DNA of 64,000 nt. It comes from Nostoc sp. CHAB 5844. Lineage in GTDB: Bacteria > Cyanobacteriota > Cyanobacteriia > Cyanobacteriales > Nostocaceae. The stretch lies in contig NZ_JAIVFW010000002.1 of assembly GCF_020829595.1 (NCBI RefSeq), positions 248,001 through 312,000 of the forward strand, in the 5' to 3' direction. The notes beneath the pieces are model-generated. The model saw only the letters and a program-made list of their open reading frames with translations. It did no database searches and had not been told where the DNA came from. Positions 28,076-38,600 of this stretch are shown piece by piece. Made by a program: the position numbers and the translations under genes. Within the stretch, counting starts at the first letter, position 1. Each line of letters opens with the position of its first letter.

Positions 28076-29230
28076 ATGAAATTACTTTGCTCCCAAAGTG
28101 ACCTCAGTACCAATCTCTCTCTGGTTAGCCGCGCGGTACCTTCACGACCGACTCATCCAGTGCTGGCGAATATACTGTTGCAAGCAGATGCAGAAACAAA
28201 CCAAGTCAGTTTAACAGCCTTTGATTTGAGTTTGGGTATTCGTACAAGCTTTAGTGCTGAAGTTTGGCAAGGAGGAGCGATCGCACTGCCTGCTAAACTC
28301 TTGGTAGATATCACCTCCCGTTTGCCAGAAGGGGAAATCACTTTAGATGACGAAGCATCAGTTGCATCTCCAGGAGAAGGTTTAATTGTCACTCTCACAC
28401 CTAAAAGTGGATATTACCAATTACGCGCCATGAGCGCCGAAGATTTTCCTGAACTGCCCATAATTGAAGATTCAGAACCAATTCATTTAACAACAACCGC
28501 CTTAATTGAAGGACTGCGGGGTTCATTATTTGCCACTAGTGCTGATGAAACAAAACAAGTTCTCACGGGAGTACATCTGAGTGTGAAACAAGACACTCTC
28601 GAATTTGGTGCTACTGATGGACATCGCCTAGCAGTTGTAGAAACGACAAACGAGCGTCCTTTAGTTGGGAGTGGTCAATTAGAGGTGACAGTACCTAGCA
28701 AAGCCTTACGAGAACTAGAAAGGATGTTGGCTCATAACGCGGCTGCTGATGATGCGATCGCCTTATATTTAGATCAAGGTCAAGTTGTATTTGCGTGGGC
28801 TAATCAACGCCTAACTAGCCGCACTTTAGAAGGGCAATATCCCGCATATCGACAACTCATTCCTCGCCAATTTGAGCGTCAAGTCACAGTTGACCGCAAA
28901 CAATTTTTAAGTACTCTAGAACGAATTGCTGTATTAGCTGATCAAAAAAATAATATAGTCAAGCTCACCATTGACAGTGCCACTCAAGAATTAACATTAT
29001 CTTGTGAAGCTCAAGAAATGGGTAGTGGTCGAGAGTCAATGCCTGCGGAAATCTCTGGAGAAGATATCGAAATTGCTTTTAATGTGAAGTATCTCATGGA
29101 AGGTTTAAAAGCTTTGCCATCTTCCGAAATTCAAATGCATATTAATCAAAACCTCACTCCAGTAATTTTTACACCACTGGGAGGGTTGAAGATGACTTAT
29201 TTAGCTATGCCTGTGCAACTCAGAAGTTAA
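28076..29230 (+). CDS. dnaN: DNA polymerase III beta sliding clamp
   Basis: This is the ring-shaped clamp that tethers DNA polymerase III. The 384-aa full-length protein has three clamp domains, starting MKLLCSQSDLSTNLSLVSRA, with ATDGHRLAVVE in the middle domain and the C-terminal end TPLGGLKMTYLAMPVQLRS typical of the family (MPVRL-like). In Nostocales dnaN commonly follows dnaA; here a toxin-antitoxin pair and a repeat lie between. Confidence 0.97.
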   Translation: MKLLCSQSDLSTNLSLVSRAVPSRPTHPVLANILLQADAETNQVSLTAFDLSLGIRTSFSAEVWQGGAIALPAKLLVDITSRLPEGEITLDDEASVASPGEGLIVTLTPKSGYYQLRAMSAEDFPELPIIEDSEPIHLTTTALIEGLRGSLFATSADETKQVLTGVHLSVKQDTLEFGATDGHRLAVVETTNERPLVGSGQLEVTVPSKALRELERMLAHNAAADDAIALYLDQGQVVFAWANQRLTSRTLEGQYPAYRQLIPRQFERQVTVDRKQFLSTLERIAVLADQKNNIVKLTIDSATQELTLSCEAQEMGSGRESMPAEISGEDIEIAFNVKYLMEGLKALPSSEIQMHINQNLTPVIFTPLGGLKMTYLAMPVQLRS

Positions 29231-29403
29231 AAATTTGATACAGGATTTTGGAAGTAGGGCGATTATACTTCTTTCATTGATATCTACTTATGGTGAAGTA
29301 CTAGGAGAAGGATAGCCATCAATATCATCAATAAATTATTCACAAAAGAATAAAATTCTTGATTAAAATCTACATCTAATACTGATATCTTCTAACCGTA
29401 AAT

Positions 29404-29742
29404 ATGAAACTGACAGAAATACTTGCTCCAGACGGCTCAACAATTTATATCCAGTATGACGAGGAAGATAGTGATAATCTGCGACCTGTTGGTTATGTAG
29501 ACGACATTAAGGAAAGGACAGAAAGATTCAGAGCATCTATGACTAGTACTGTGAGAGGTTATGCAGCAACGGTACTCAACACAGTTCAAAAAGGGATGGT
29601 AGACCTTCAATCTCCTAGTAAAGTAACTTTGGAGTTCGGTCTGCAAGCAGGTGGAGAGACAGGCGTTCCTTTTGTAACCAAGGGAACAGCACAAGCAAAT
29701 GTCAAGGTAACAATTGAGTGGGAGCTAAGTGAAAGTAAGTAA
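29404..29742 (+). CDS. Trypco1 (trypsin-co-occurring) domain protein
   Basis: A 112-aa protein of the CU044_2847/Trypco1 family. It has the start strand ILAPDGSTIYIQYDE, a central amphipathic region, SKVTLEFGLQAGGETG, and the end strand ANVKVTIEWEL. The family is known for sitting beside trypsin-like proteases in predicted biological-conflict systems, where it is thought to be a modulator or sensor. Here it lies 27 bp upstream of such a protease on the same strand, evidently one operon. Confidence 0.82.
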   Translation: MKLTEILAPDGSTIYIQYDEEDSDNLRPVGYVDDIKERTERFRASMTSTVRGYAATVLNTVQKGMVDLQSPSKVTLEFGLQAGGETGVPFVTKGTAQANVKVTIEWELSESK

Positions 29743-29769
29743 TTATTAATATAATCAGCAATAACTCTA

Positions 29770-30993
29770 ATGGATCAATATGGGATTGATGAGCTTCGGC
29801 AGTCAATGATTAAAGTTCTCGATTCTAAAAGCGAGCAGGTAGTTGGTTCTGGATTTGTCATTCATTCTGATGGTTATCTTGTTACTTGTCATCATGTTAT
29901 TTACTTTTTAGATTGGCTAAGAGTTGTGTACCAGGGAAAAATCTATGAGGCTAAATGGTGTGAGGAACTATCTAATCCAGAAGTGGATATTGCAATTCTT
30001 AAGATAGAAGTTGCTAATGCCAAAGCAGTGAGGATTATTGAACCATATACCCTTGATAATCCTGCATTGATTTATGGATTTCCGCGTTCAAAACTGGAAA
30101 AATTTCCTGAAGGATTTGATGTTCCTGCTCAAAATATTGAACCAAGTGTCCCTCTTAGCACTCGTCGATTTTTTCCTATCACTAAACACAGTAGTTTGAC
30201 TAATCCCTGGAATCGTTTACCGGAAACTACATCTACGTTTCAATCATATAGAATTCGTAAGAGTGTGGATGCAGGAACTAGCGGTGGCCCAGTACTAGTT
30301 AATGTTTTGAGAGGAGTTATAGGAGTTGTTCAGTGTAGTAGTAAAGAGGAAACCTACATTATTCGATGGGAAAATATAAAAGAAAAACTTGAAATATTAG
30401 GAATAGGAGTTCAGAAACAGGAAATATGTCAAGATGTTTCTAATACTAATTTAGAGCATTTAAACTCAAATTTTAAAGAAGAGTATATCAAACTTCTCTC
30501 AAATATTTCTTCCAGAGTTAAAAGTAACTCTATTTCTAGTAAAAGACTAGATTTTACTAAATTGAAAACTCTTCTTGAAGCTCTGAATTTCAAAGAAGCT
30601 GATATTGAAACCGATCACTTGATACTTAGGGCGGTTAATAAAGCAAGACATAACTTAATAACTAGCAAAGATTTATCGAAACTAGATTTTTCTATTATTT
30701 ATGATATTGACTGCCTCTGGATGAAGTACAGCGAAGGCAAGTTTGGCTTTATTGTGCAACAAGTTATTTGGAATATGCTTAACAATCAATCCAACAAGTT
30801 TGACTTACATATACTTGCTGAAAGTGTGGGCTGGCTAAGTAATGATAAGTGGCTTGATTACAATCAATTTACTTTTAGTTTAGAAGCTCAGGAAGGACAC
30901 TTGCCTTCATTTGGATATAATATGCAACCCCTGCATGACTGGATATCCAGTTATAATAATTTCTTCTCTTATGTAAGAAATCATTTACAATAA
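29770..30993 (+). CDS. Trypsin-like protease fused to a C-terminal GUN4-like domain
   Basis: A 407-aa protein. Residues about 10-215 form a trypsin-like domain with H42 (VTCHHVIYF), D73 (NPEVDIAILK) and S171 (DAGTSGGPVLV). Residues about 265-405 match the GUN4 fold: EADIETDHLILRA, SIIYDIDCLWMKYSEGKFGF, VQQVIWN, then VGWLSNDKWLDYNQFTFS. GUN4 domains bind Mg-porphyrins in chlorophyll synthesis; fused to proteases in cyanobacteria the ligand is unknown. There is no signal peptide, so the protease is cytosolic. Coupling to a Trypco1 protein suggests a stress- or phage-triggered effector; that is an inference from gene neighbourhood. Confidence 0.85.
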   Translation: MDQYGIDELRQSMIKVLDSKSEQVVGSGFVIHSDGYLVTCHHVIYFLDWLRVVYQGKIYEAKWCEELSNPEVDIAILKIEVANAKAVRIIEPYTLDNPALIYGFPRSKLEKFPEGFDVPAQNIEPSVPLSTRRFFPITKHSSLTNPWNRLPETTSTFQSYRIRKSVDAGTSGGPVLVNVLRGVIGVVQCSSKEETYIIRWENIKEKLEILGIGVQKQEICQDVSNTNLEHLNSNFKEEYIKLLSNISSRVKSNSISSKRLDFTKLKTLLEALNFKEADIETDHLILRAVNKARHNLITSKDLSKLDFSIIYDIDCLWMKYSEGKFGFIVQQVIWNMLNNQSNKFDLHILAESVGWLSNDKWLDYNQFTFSLEAQEGHLPSFGYNMQPLHDWISSYNNFFSYVRNHLQ

Positions 30994-31124
30994 AATGTTT
31001 CAAAGTGATAAAGGTATCATGGTGTGGATGTCTACCAAGATACCCGAAAAGAACGAACTGGATTTTTCTTTATTACTCTTTCCAAAACTTCATTTATTGA
31101 GTTGTTCATTTACCCAAAATTGGT

Positions 31125-33359
31125 TCAACTAACTAACTCTGCACGACACTGAGAACAGTATTTATGATTTGGCGGATTTTCAGCTTTGCAGTTAGAATTT
31201 GGACATATAATGTGGTCGCTAGATTCTATAGTTTTTACTTCAACGGTCTCTACAGGCTTTGGATCAGGTAATTGTGATAACGGAGAATTACCATTAAGTG
31301 GTTTCTGATTAGCTTGGTCTGCTAGGTGTAACATATTCACAATTTCTTCCATTGAAACAGAGTTAGGTGAACTATTTTGATTATTAACCATAACTCCTGG
31401 TACAATAGACACTTTATTGTTGGTAGCATTTATGCTTGTTGCATACTGTACAAAACTCCGAATATCACCACCAAATGCGTTGATTTGTGCTTTGTAAGCT
31501 TCTGCTTGCGCTTGTCCCTCTTTGATAATGCGATCGCTATTTGCATCAGTCCGTTGTCTTTCTGCATCAGCTTCCTTTTTAGCAATCTCTACATTTATTT
31601 CAGCATTCACTAATTCTTGCTGCCTATCTGCTTCGGTTTTTGCTCGAACAACATCTTGACGTGCGCGTTCGGTATCTTTCTCTTTCTCTGATGTCTTCTT
31701 TTGCTCCTCTACTGTTTTTCGATCATTCAGGATTTTTTGAAGTTGAGGTGGTAGATTGATTTCACCAATAAGCGTGTCAACAGCCGTAACGCCAACATCT
31801 TTTAGTGCTGATTCAATGCAGCTTTTAGCTTCTCTTTGCCGATCGCTGCGCTTGTCAACGAAATCTAAGGCTTCACAATCCTGGACAGCATTGGAAAAGT
31901 AATTGCTAACGGTCGGTTCTAAAACTCTAGTGATTAGGTCTCGAATGGATCTAAACTTTTTATTGTCTGAAGAAACCAAGCTTTGATTTGTCAATTCTTC
32001 TTTTAAAGATCCTGGTGAACCAATTTTAGCAACCATCATCGGAGCATTTTTGCCAGGGACACGAAACCCTTGCTTAATCTCAATCAACAAATGGAATCCG
32101 TCTTTAGACCAAAGTTGCAGTGTGCCGAGTCTCTTATCGTAATTATTATCTGCTTTGTCTGTATCATCTGACCAGTCCAGTGTAATCTGATTGGTAGGCA
32201 CAAGTACAATGTTTTTAGTCTTTGTATTAATCAAATGTCTACCAATTCCAAGTGGTTCTTTCCAAATACCTCTATAGCCTTCTTCAACTAACTGAAAATC
32301 ATCCTTAGCTAAATCACTTTGGCTGGAAATTTCCCTAACATAAGGTTTTGGTGCTTCTTTCCCTGTCAAAGAAACCACAACTCCAACTGTTCCTTCGGAA
32401 ATTACTGTTACTGGTACTTGCTCTACCTTAACAAACCAAGGGTTTAGATTATATTCGCCAGTTTCAAGAACTTCTTCTTGTAGACCTTTCCATCCACCTA
32501 AATCAATAAATTTTTGAGCATCTTGAAAATAGTCATGTTCTTTATTCCCAAGAATAATGCCCTCTTCATCTCTTGCCTCAATACCATCTAAAGTTGTAAC
32601 AATACCAACATGATCTGAATTTACTGCATAAACTTTTAAATCTTGAGGCTTGACACCATGCTCGCTGGCATTGGCAGATGTGATTACTGTGAACAGTCTT
32701 GTATTGATCCGGTACTTGCTAGTTCTCAAGATACCAAGCTGTTGACCTTTCTCTCCTCCATTTTCCAAAAACTTACGAGCATCTTGGAATTCATTACAGG
32801 GAACAACTTTACCCAATCTACGTTTATGAGGAATGGGTTCACCGTCATTGGCAATGACTAGAGCAATCTCTCCTACGGGAACCTCAACAATTGGCTCTTT
32901 AATGACAGTGTACATCCAAGGAAAGCGCCAATGCTCTCCAATAGAAAGAGTGTCGGCTTGACATCCTGCCTCTCCATTCAAAGCTATTAATTGGTTGGAG
33001 GGGGGTTTGAAACTAGGATTAAGGCTAAATTTCTTGATGACAATACCAACTTCGCGCTCGCCAATTACAACAAACCCTTTTTTTGCAACGAAGGCAGCAC
33101 CAGTGCTAACACCAATAATTAACAAGATAATAGAAAAATTTCCAAGTACCGACATCTGCACAATTTTTACTTGATGAGGTTGGGCTTCTTTTTCAGCTTG
33201 CAATAGTGAAGTTTTTGCTTGAAGTTGGCTAAATAGAGAGGCTTGAGGCTGTTCTGACACCACTAACCGATTTAGTAACGGCATTGTTCCAGCCGAAATC
33301 GAAACCATTGATAGGGCTGCAATGGTTGATAATTCAAAACCAAGCTTTTTGACTTTCAT
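31125..33359 (-). CDS. SPFH/band 7 (flotillin-like) membrane protein with C-terminal zinc ribbon
   Basis: A protein of about 744 aa. It has N-terminal hydrophobic segments (LSTIAALSMVSISAGTMP; then NFSIILLIIGVSTGAAFVA), a long SPFH-like region starting GERE-VGIVIKKFSLNP, and a coiled coil rich in Lys/Glu/Arg (about residues 555-650; TERARQDVVRAKTEADRQQE). It ends in a Cys-rich zinc ribbon (HIICPNSNC...HKYCSQC). AAGGAA precedes the ATG at 33359; the upstream frame to 33410 lacks an RBS. SPFH proteins organise membrane microdomains. The zinc ribbon is an unusual addition that may recruit partners. It is convergent with the trypsin-GUN4 gene. Confidence 0.82.
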   Translation of the reverse strand: MKVKKLGFELSTIAALSMVSISAGTMPLLNRLVVSEQPQASLFSQLQAKTSLLQAEKEAQPHQVKIVQMSVLGNFSIILLIIGVSTGAAFVAKKGFVVIGEREVGIVIKKFSLNPSFKPPSNQLIALNGEAGCQADTLSIGEHWRFPWMYTVIKEPIVEVPVGEIALVIANDGEPIPHKRRLGKVVPCNEFQDARKFLENGGEKGQQLGILRTSKYRINTRLFTVITSANASEHGVKPQDLKVYAVNSDHVGIVTTLDGIEARDEEGIILGNKEHDYFQDAQKFIDLGGWKGLQEEVLETGEYNLNPWFVKVEQVPVTVISEGTVGVVVSLTGKEAPKPYVREISSQSDLAKDDFQLVEEGYRGIWKEPLGIGRHLINTKTKNIVLVPTNQITLDWSDDTDKADNNYDKRLGTLQLWSKDGFHLLIEIKQGFRVPGKNAPMMVAKIGSPGSLKEELTNQSLVSSDNKKFRSIRDLITRVLEPTVSNYFSNAVQDCEALDFVDKRSDRQREAKSCIESALKDVGVTAVDTLIGEINLPPQLQKILNDRKTVEEQKKTSEKEKDTERARQDVVRAKTEADRQQELVNAEINVEIAKKEADAERQRTDANSDRIIKEGQAQAEAYKAQINAFGGDIRSFVQYATSINATNNKVSIVPGVMVNNQNSSPNSVSMEEIVNMLHLADQANQKPLNGNSPLSQLPDPKPVETVEVKTIESSDHIICPNSNCKAENPPNHKYCSQCRAELVS

Positions 33360-33668
33360 AAAATTTCCTTGATGAGTTAGACAAGACCACTCACCGCTAT
33401 AGTCAGTCATTATTTACAGCCCTACCCTGTCGGCATAAATTCTTTACTCGTAAATTATTTAATTGTCGCCAGTAATATTGCTGAAACTTTATGTTTATAT
33501 TATTAAGTCTAGCTAACGAACTCATCTTTGGTTACGGTTTTTGTAACAGGTTTTCGAGTAATTGCTACCAAACTCTTATAAATGTTCAGTTCGGGTAGAA
33601 GCAGTGGCTTTATTGCAATCATTCGTAATCTTGGATATTGAGCCTACTTTGGTCACAGCATAGGAACA

Positions 33669-34196
33669 CTACTCAATCTCATCCAGGCTAAAGTGGTGGG
33701 GATTTTTCAGAATGAACATACCGTTTTCTTTGATTAAGTCACCTGTGCAGTAAACGGGCAGGCGTTCTTGATACGCCTTCAGTGCCAGGATGTAGTCACG
33801 GTCAGCTAATTCGGTGTGGATGGGACGCAGTTTATCAACCACGATGCCCAGCATGGTGATATCGCCACTTAGATGATCTGCGTTGGGTGTGGCAATGTGC
33901 GTAACTACTGCTTGAATAGTGGTGTTGGGTGCATTTGTAAATAATTCACCCCAAATTGACTGTTGCGATCTGGTTTCTGCCAATGCCAGAGTTTCAACAA
34001 CTTCCGCCATGCGGCGAGAAAAGTCAATAATTTCTGGCTTGAGGGGAAGTAGAATTTCAAAACCGTCTAAAGTCCAAATGGAAGCTTTATCACCTTGACG
34101 TTGCTGTTGCTGCCAACCATGCCCGACTAAGTAAGCTTCTACTTGTAGCGGGTCAAGATATTTGAATTTTTCCATATCCGGGAAAATAGCTGTCAT
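33669..34196 (-). CDS. Uncharacterised partner of the DUF4365 gene
   Basis: A 175-aa soluble protein, not recognised. It starts MTAIFPDMEKFKYLDPLQVE and contains YLVGHGWQQQQRQGDKASIW, the acidic/hydrophobic LPLKPEIIDFSRRMAEVVE, and a C-terminal LIKENGMFILKNPH. Its ATG overlaps the stop of the DUF4365 gene (ATGA at 34193-34196), so the two are translationally coupled and probably act together, perhaps as immunity or effector partner of a nuclease. No catalytic motif is visible. Confidence 0.6.
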   Translation of the reverse strand: MTAIFPDMEKFKYLDPLQVEAYLVGHGWQQQQRQGDKASIWTLDGFEILLPLKPEIIDFSRRMAEVVETLALAETRSQQSIWGELFTNAPNTTIQAVVTHIATPNADHLSGDITMLGIVVDKLRPIHTELADRDYILALKAYQERLPVYCTGDLIKENGMFILKNPHHFSLDEIE

Positions 34197-34696
34197 AGGG
34201 ATTCTCCAACGGCGATGCGTGACATGATGGTTTTGAGTGCGTCGGGGCTAAATATATTTTGACGCTTAATCTCCACTGTGATGTTCGTCTTGTTATCAAC
34301 TGCTGGTTGTCCGCGCAACGATAGCCAGTAACCGCAGCGAAAAAGGCACAGGGATTCTTCGGTTTGCGATAACCAGTCGCTAACTGTTTCTGGTACTAAG
34401 ACAACTATTAATAGTTGTGGCACAAAGGGGTCGTCTTCTCGGAGTTCATCATAGTTTTTGGTGCTGAGTCGGTATTTAATAGATGTTTCTTTGAGAACAT
34501 CTTGGGATGTAGATTTAATTTGTACGTCAAATCTCGGCAGACGCTTGGAGTTGAGTTTTCCTGGTACGGTGATTGTAGCGTCGATGCCGCTATCGTCTAA
34601 TCTACGTGTGGCTGCTTGCAGGGAGTAGCCAGCAGTTGCGGTGACGGCATACACATAAGCGTAACTAAAATCTTCTTTTTGGGTACTGAGGCTCAT
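34193..34696 (-). CDS. DUF4365 protein, PD-(D/E)xK nuclease-like
   Basis: A 167-aa protein of the DUF4365 family. The hallmark GIDATITV...FDVQIKSTSQ carries D-x(n)-Q-x-K, a PD-(D/E)xK-type active site (Asp in GID, Gln and Lys in VQIKS). The C-terminal part has LLIVVLVPETVSDWL and LCLFRCGYWLSLRG. Such proteins are restriction-like nucleases often found in defence or mobile loci. It is first gene of a two-gene operon with an ATGA overlap. Its DNA target and trigger are unknown. Confidence 0.72.
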   Translation of the reverse strand: MSLSTQKEDFSYAYVYAVTATAGYSLQAATRRLDDSGIDATITVPGKLNSKRLPRFDVQIKSTSQDVLKETSIKYRLSTKNYDELREDDPFVPQLLIVVLVPETVSDWLSQTEESLCLFRCGYWLSLRGQPAVDNKTNITVEIKRQNIFSPDALKTIMSRIAVGESL

Positions 34697-34935
34697 TATT
34701 TACAGAGTTCAATTTGACTATCTTCAGGATGCTATGGAAGATGTACTTCATACTGCACCCTAACTGCTTTGTTCGATATTTTGTATAATTCAACAAAATT
34801 TTTACTTTAAAAATGTCATCTATCTAAAGATATACTTTTTACAAAGTATGAACATTAACACGATCGCCAGTTCAGAAATGATTAAATAGAAGTAATGAAT
34901 AATACACAAAAAACAAACATACTGAACGCGATCGC

Positions 34936-35541
34936 TCATCCTTTTTTAGATACCGCCGGACTGTTAAATAAATACCAACGCCAAGGCAAATCTACGCCTT
35001 TGGTTAAACCAATCCGGGTAGTCTGAACTAAAGTTAGATGTCCTTGTTCTAGCTGTTGTTGAAACTCAGGATGGCGGTGTTCTAACCATAGCGGTTGACC
35101 AAACTGTAGAGGTGTTGCATTTAATGTCAAGTCAATTTTTAAGGCGCGACAAAGTTTGCCCGGCCCGGCAGCAATGCGATGTGGTTTGAGTTTTTCTTTA
35201 TCGTCAAACCAAGTGGGAACTTGCTCTAACTCAAGGGCGCGGAGAAGCACAGCACTAGCTACTCCATCTTGGTCAGTGACAACGTTGAGACAGTGGTAGG
35301 CACCATAAATTAAGTACACATAAGCTTTACCAGCAGCACCAAACATCACCTGATTGCGAGTAGTCCGGCCACGATAAGCATGCATTGCCGGATCATCAGG
35401 TGCGTATGCCTCTGTCTCGACAATCAGCCCTCGCAAGATACTGCCATCCGACATCTGCCGTACTAGAGTAGAGCCGATAAGTTCAGGTGCCAGCAAGGTT
35501 GAGGGACGACTCAGCCAAGTTGCATCAACGTAAGCGGTCAT
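34936..35541 (-). CDS. 3-methyladenine DNA glycosylase (AAG/MPG type)
   Basis: This enzyme excises alkylated purines at the start of base-excision repair. The 201-aa protein has family blocks LAPELIGSTLVRQ, IVETEAYAPDDPAMHAYRG (catalytic Glu in ETEAY), TRNQVMFGAAGKAYVYLIYG, LNVVTD, and RIAAGPGKLCRAL. It is full length for the family. It is monocistronic, with the histidine kinase gene end 67 bp away on the same strand. Confidence 0.93.
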   Translation of the reverse strand: MTAYVDATWLSRPSTLLAPELIGSTLVRQMSDGSILRGLIVETEAYAPDDPAMHAYRGRTTRNQVMFGAAGKAYVYLIYGAYHCLNVVTDQDGVASAVLLRALELEQVPTWFDDKEKLKPHRIAAGPGKLCRALKIDLTLNATPLQFGQPLWLEHRHPEFQQQLEQGHLTLVQTTRIGLTKGVDLPWRWYLFNSPAVSKKG

Positions 35542-35608
35542 ACTTTAAAAAAGGACGCTGAGGATACTAGTATTTTTACTCGGCACTCAACATTCAGCAC
35601 TCAGCACT

Positions 35609-38600
35609 TCAAGTATGGATACTTTGCCGAATGGGAACTTCAATCCGAAATTCTGTTCCTTGACCTGGCTGTGACTCACATTGAAAAATACCACGATGCT
35701 TTTCTACCACAATTTGGTAACTAATAGATAGTCCCAAACCTGTACCCTTGCCCACTGGTTTAGTGGTGAAAAATGGGTCAAAAACTCGTGTTTTCACAGC
35801 TTCCGGGATTCCTTGCCCATTGTCTTTAATGTAAATCACGACACTAGGCGCATTTTTGTTCATTTCACCAACAGTAGTGCGAATGGTAATTTGATGTTGA
35901 TGAGTTTTTGATGTTAATTCTTGGTGATATTCTAAAGCGTCGATCGCATTGCTCAACACATTCATAAATACTTGATTGAGTTGTCCGGCATAGCACTCTA
36001 CCAATGGCAAATCACCATATTCTTTGATTACTTGAATGTCAGCATGATCTGATTTCGATTTCAAGCGGTGCTGCAAAATTAACAGAGTACTATCAATGCC
36101 TTCGTGAATATTCACCACCTTCATTTCCGCTTCATCAAGGCGAGAGAAATTCCGTAAAGACATGACAATTTGACGGATGCGTTCAACACCAATGTTCATG
36201 GAAGAGAGCGTTTTTGGTAAATCTTCAGAGAGGAATTCTAAATCAATTTCTTCGGCGCGATCGCAAATTTCTAAACTAGGGTTAGGATACTGTTTTTGAA
36301 AGAGATTTAGCATCCCAAGTAAATCATCAGCATACTCCCGGACATGGGATAAATTGCCATAGATGAAATTCACTGGGTTGTTAATTTCATGGGCGACACC
36401 AGCCACTAACTGACCTAGCGAAGACATTTTTTCGGTTTGGATCAGTTGGGTTTGGGTTGTTTGTAATTCATGCAAAGTTTCAGCTAGTTGTTGGGCTTGC
36501 TGTTTGGTATGGGAGAGTAAATCAGCTTGCTCCAATGCTACCGAGAGTTGAGCCGCTACTTGAGTGCTAAATTGAATTTCGGAAGCTTGCCATTCACGAG
36601 GCTGGGCGCACTGATGAATACACAACAAACCCCACAGTTCATTACCTTTAACTAGAGGGACAACCAAGTTGGCTATTACCTGTATTTTCTCTAGCATATA
36701 CAAGTAACAAGGGTTTAGTCCAGAGTTGTGAGCGTCAGTAATTACATGTACTCGTCCCTGGCGATGAAAGGCAACATATTTTTGTTTAAAGCAGATATCT
36801 TGAATTTTTAAACCGATAGTAGAGAGAACCCCAGGTAGAAGATCCTCTGCAACCACTTCACCTTCATCTAGTTCTGAATTGGGATTAAAGCGATAAACTG
36901 CAACTCGGTCAGCATTTAAAGTGCGGCGAACTTCATGAGCAGTTGCAGTAAAAATTGTCTCTAAGTCCAGAGATTCTCTCAACTTGGTAACAACTTCAAA
37001 CAATATTTGTCGTTGTTCTGCGGCTTTCCGCAAATCAGCAGCTTGCTGTTGAGTTTGCATGAGTAACTGGGCTTGTTGGAGTGCTATGCCTAATTGAGCT
37101 GCAATTTGGCTGAAGAAGCTAACTTCGGAAGGTTTCCATTCGCGGGGGCCAGAATGTTGATAAGTACAAAGTAAACCCCAGAGTTTCTGTCCGATGAAAA
37201 TGGGAGCTAATACAAAAGCATAAATTTGATAATGCTCTAAATTATCTACATGGCACTGAGTAAAACCCATTTTGTAGATATCATCGACTGCAAATGTTTC
37301 GTTGTGACGGTAACGCCCTCCTTGTGTGTCTTGTAGGTAAGTGTCATTCCAAACAATATTTACACCAATTTTGGCTTCATTTGTCCAATTTGGACTAGCA
37401 GCCTCAAAATCTCCAACGAATTCACCACCCCAATCTTCTGTAAAGCGATAGACAGAAACGCGATCGGCTTTGACTAACTGACACACTTCTTTGGTGGTAA
37501 TTTGAAAAATCGTGTCTGTATTCAGAGATTCACGAATCTTGGCAATCACACCAAACACTGCTTGTTGCTGTTCATAGGTGCGTTGCAGTTCAACTGTGCG
37601 CCTTTTTACTTGATGTTCTAAATTGACATTAAAGGCTTGTACTTGTTGATAAAGTTCATACTGTTGAATTGCCGAAGCAAAATGTTTAGCGATTTCTCTA
37701 GCTAATTCAATTTCTGCTGCTGTCCATTCTTGAGGTTGGGCTTTTTTTGATTCTCGCCAGACATCAAACGATAAACGCGGATAAAGTTGGCGGCGATCGC
37801 GGTCAAATTGACCAGCCCACAAGGTTTCTGTGTCTATTTCATCTCGAAAAATACTCAAGTAGCCAACTAACTGCTGACGGTACTGGAGGGGAATCATCAA
37901 AATGCTGCGAATTTTGGTTGGTTGAAAAGCTAGTTGCAAAGTTCGCAAACCAGAAGTTTGATAAATATCAGCAATGGGCCAAACGTCATAATCACCAGAC
38001 TGATAATGCTCCTGCCAGACGTTATATTGCTCCATTAATGGATAGATAGTTTCTTCAGGAATTTCTGGCTGCTGTCCACAGGTGTAAACCTTAATACAGT
38101 TGCTACCAGGAATTAAACATTCGGTTAAACTCTTAACATTACTATTTTGAATTTGAAAAGCTTCGTTTCTAATGCACAGTCTGCCACCAGAACCTTTAAA
38201 GGCTGCGACAGCTTCTTCTAATGCTGGTTGCAGAACAATGGTCGGGAGTGAATGTAGTAAGGTAGCAATGCGGTTAATTACACCTTCTCGTTCTGCTTTG
38301 GCACGGGTTTGGGTGAGAAGATTGCTTTGGGCGATCGCTACAGATAATTGCTCTACGACCATTTGCATCGCTTCTAGTTCATAATCTGAAATAGAATGCG
38401 TTTGGGAATTATGAGATACTAAGAGTCCCCAAAGTTGATCTTGATGAAAAATTGGCGCTACCACAGAAGACTTGACCCCCATCGCCGTTAAATACTCCGC
38501 ATGGCAAGGATCTACGGGGCGATAACGAATATCTTCTGGTTTCAGTTCTCCTGTTTCTAAAGTAGTCAGGGGACTGTGACCAATCTGCTGTGTGTCAACA

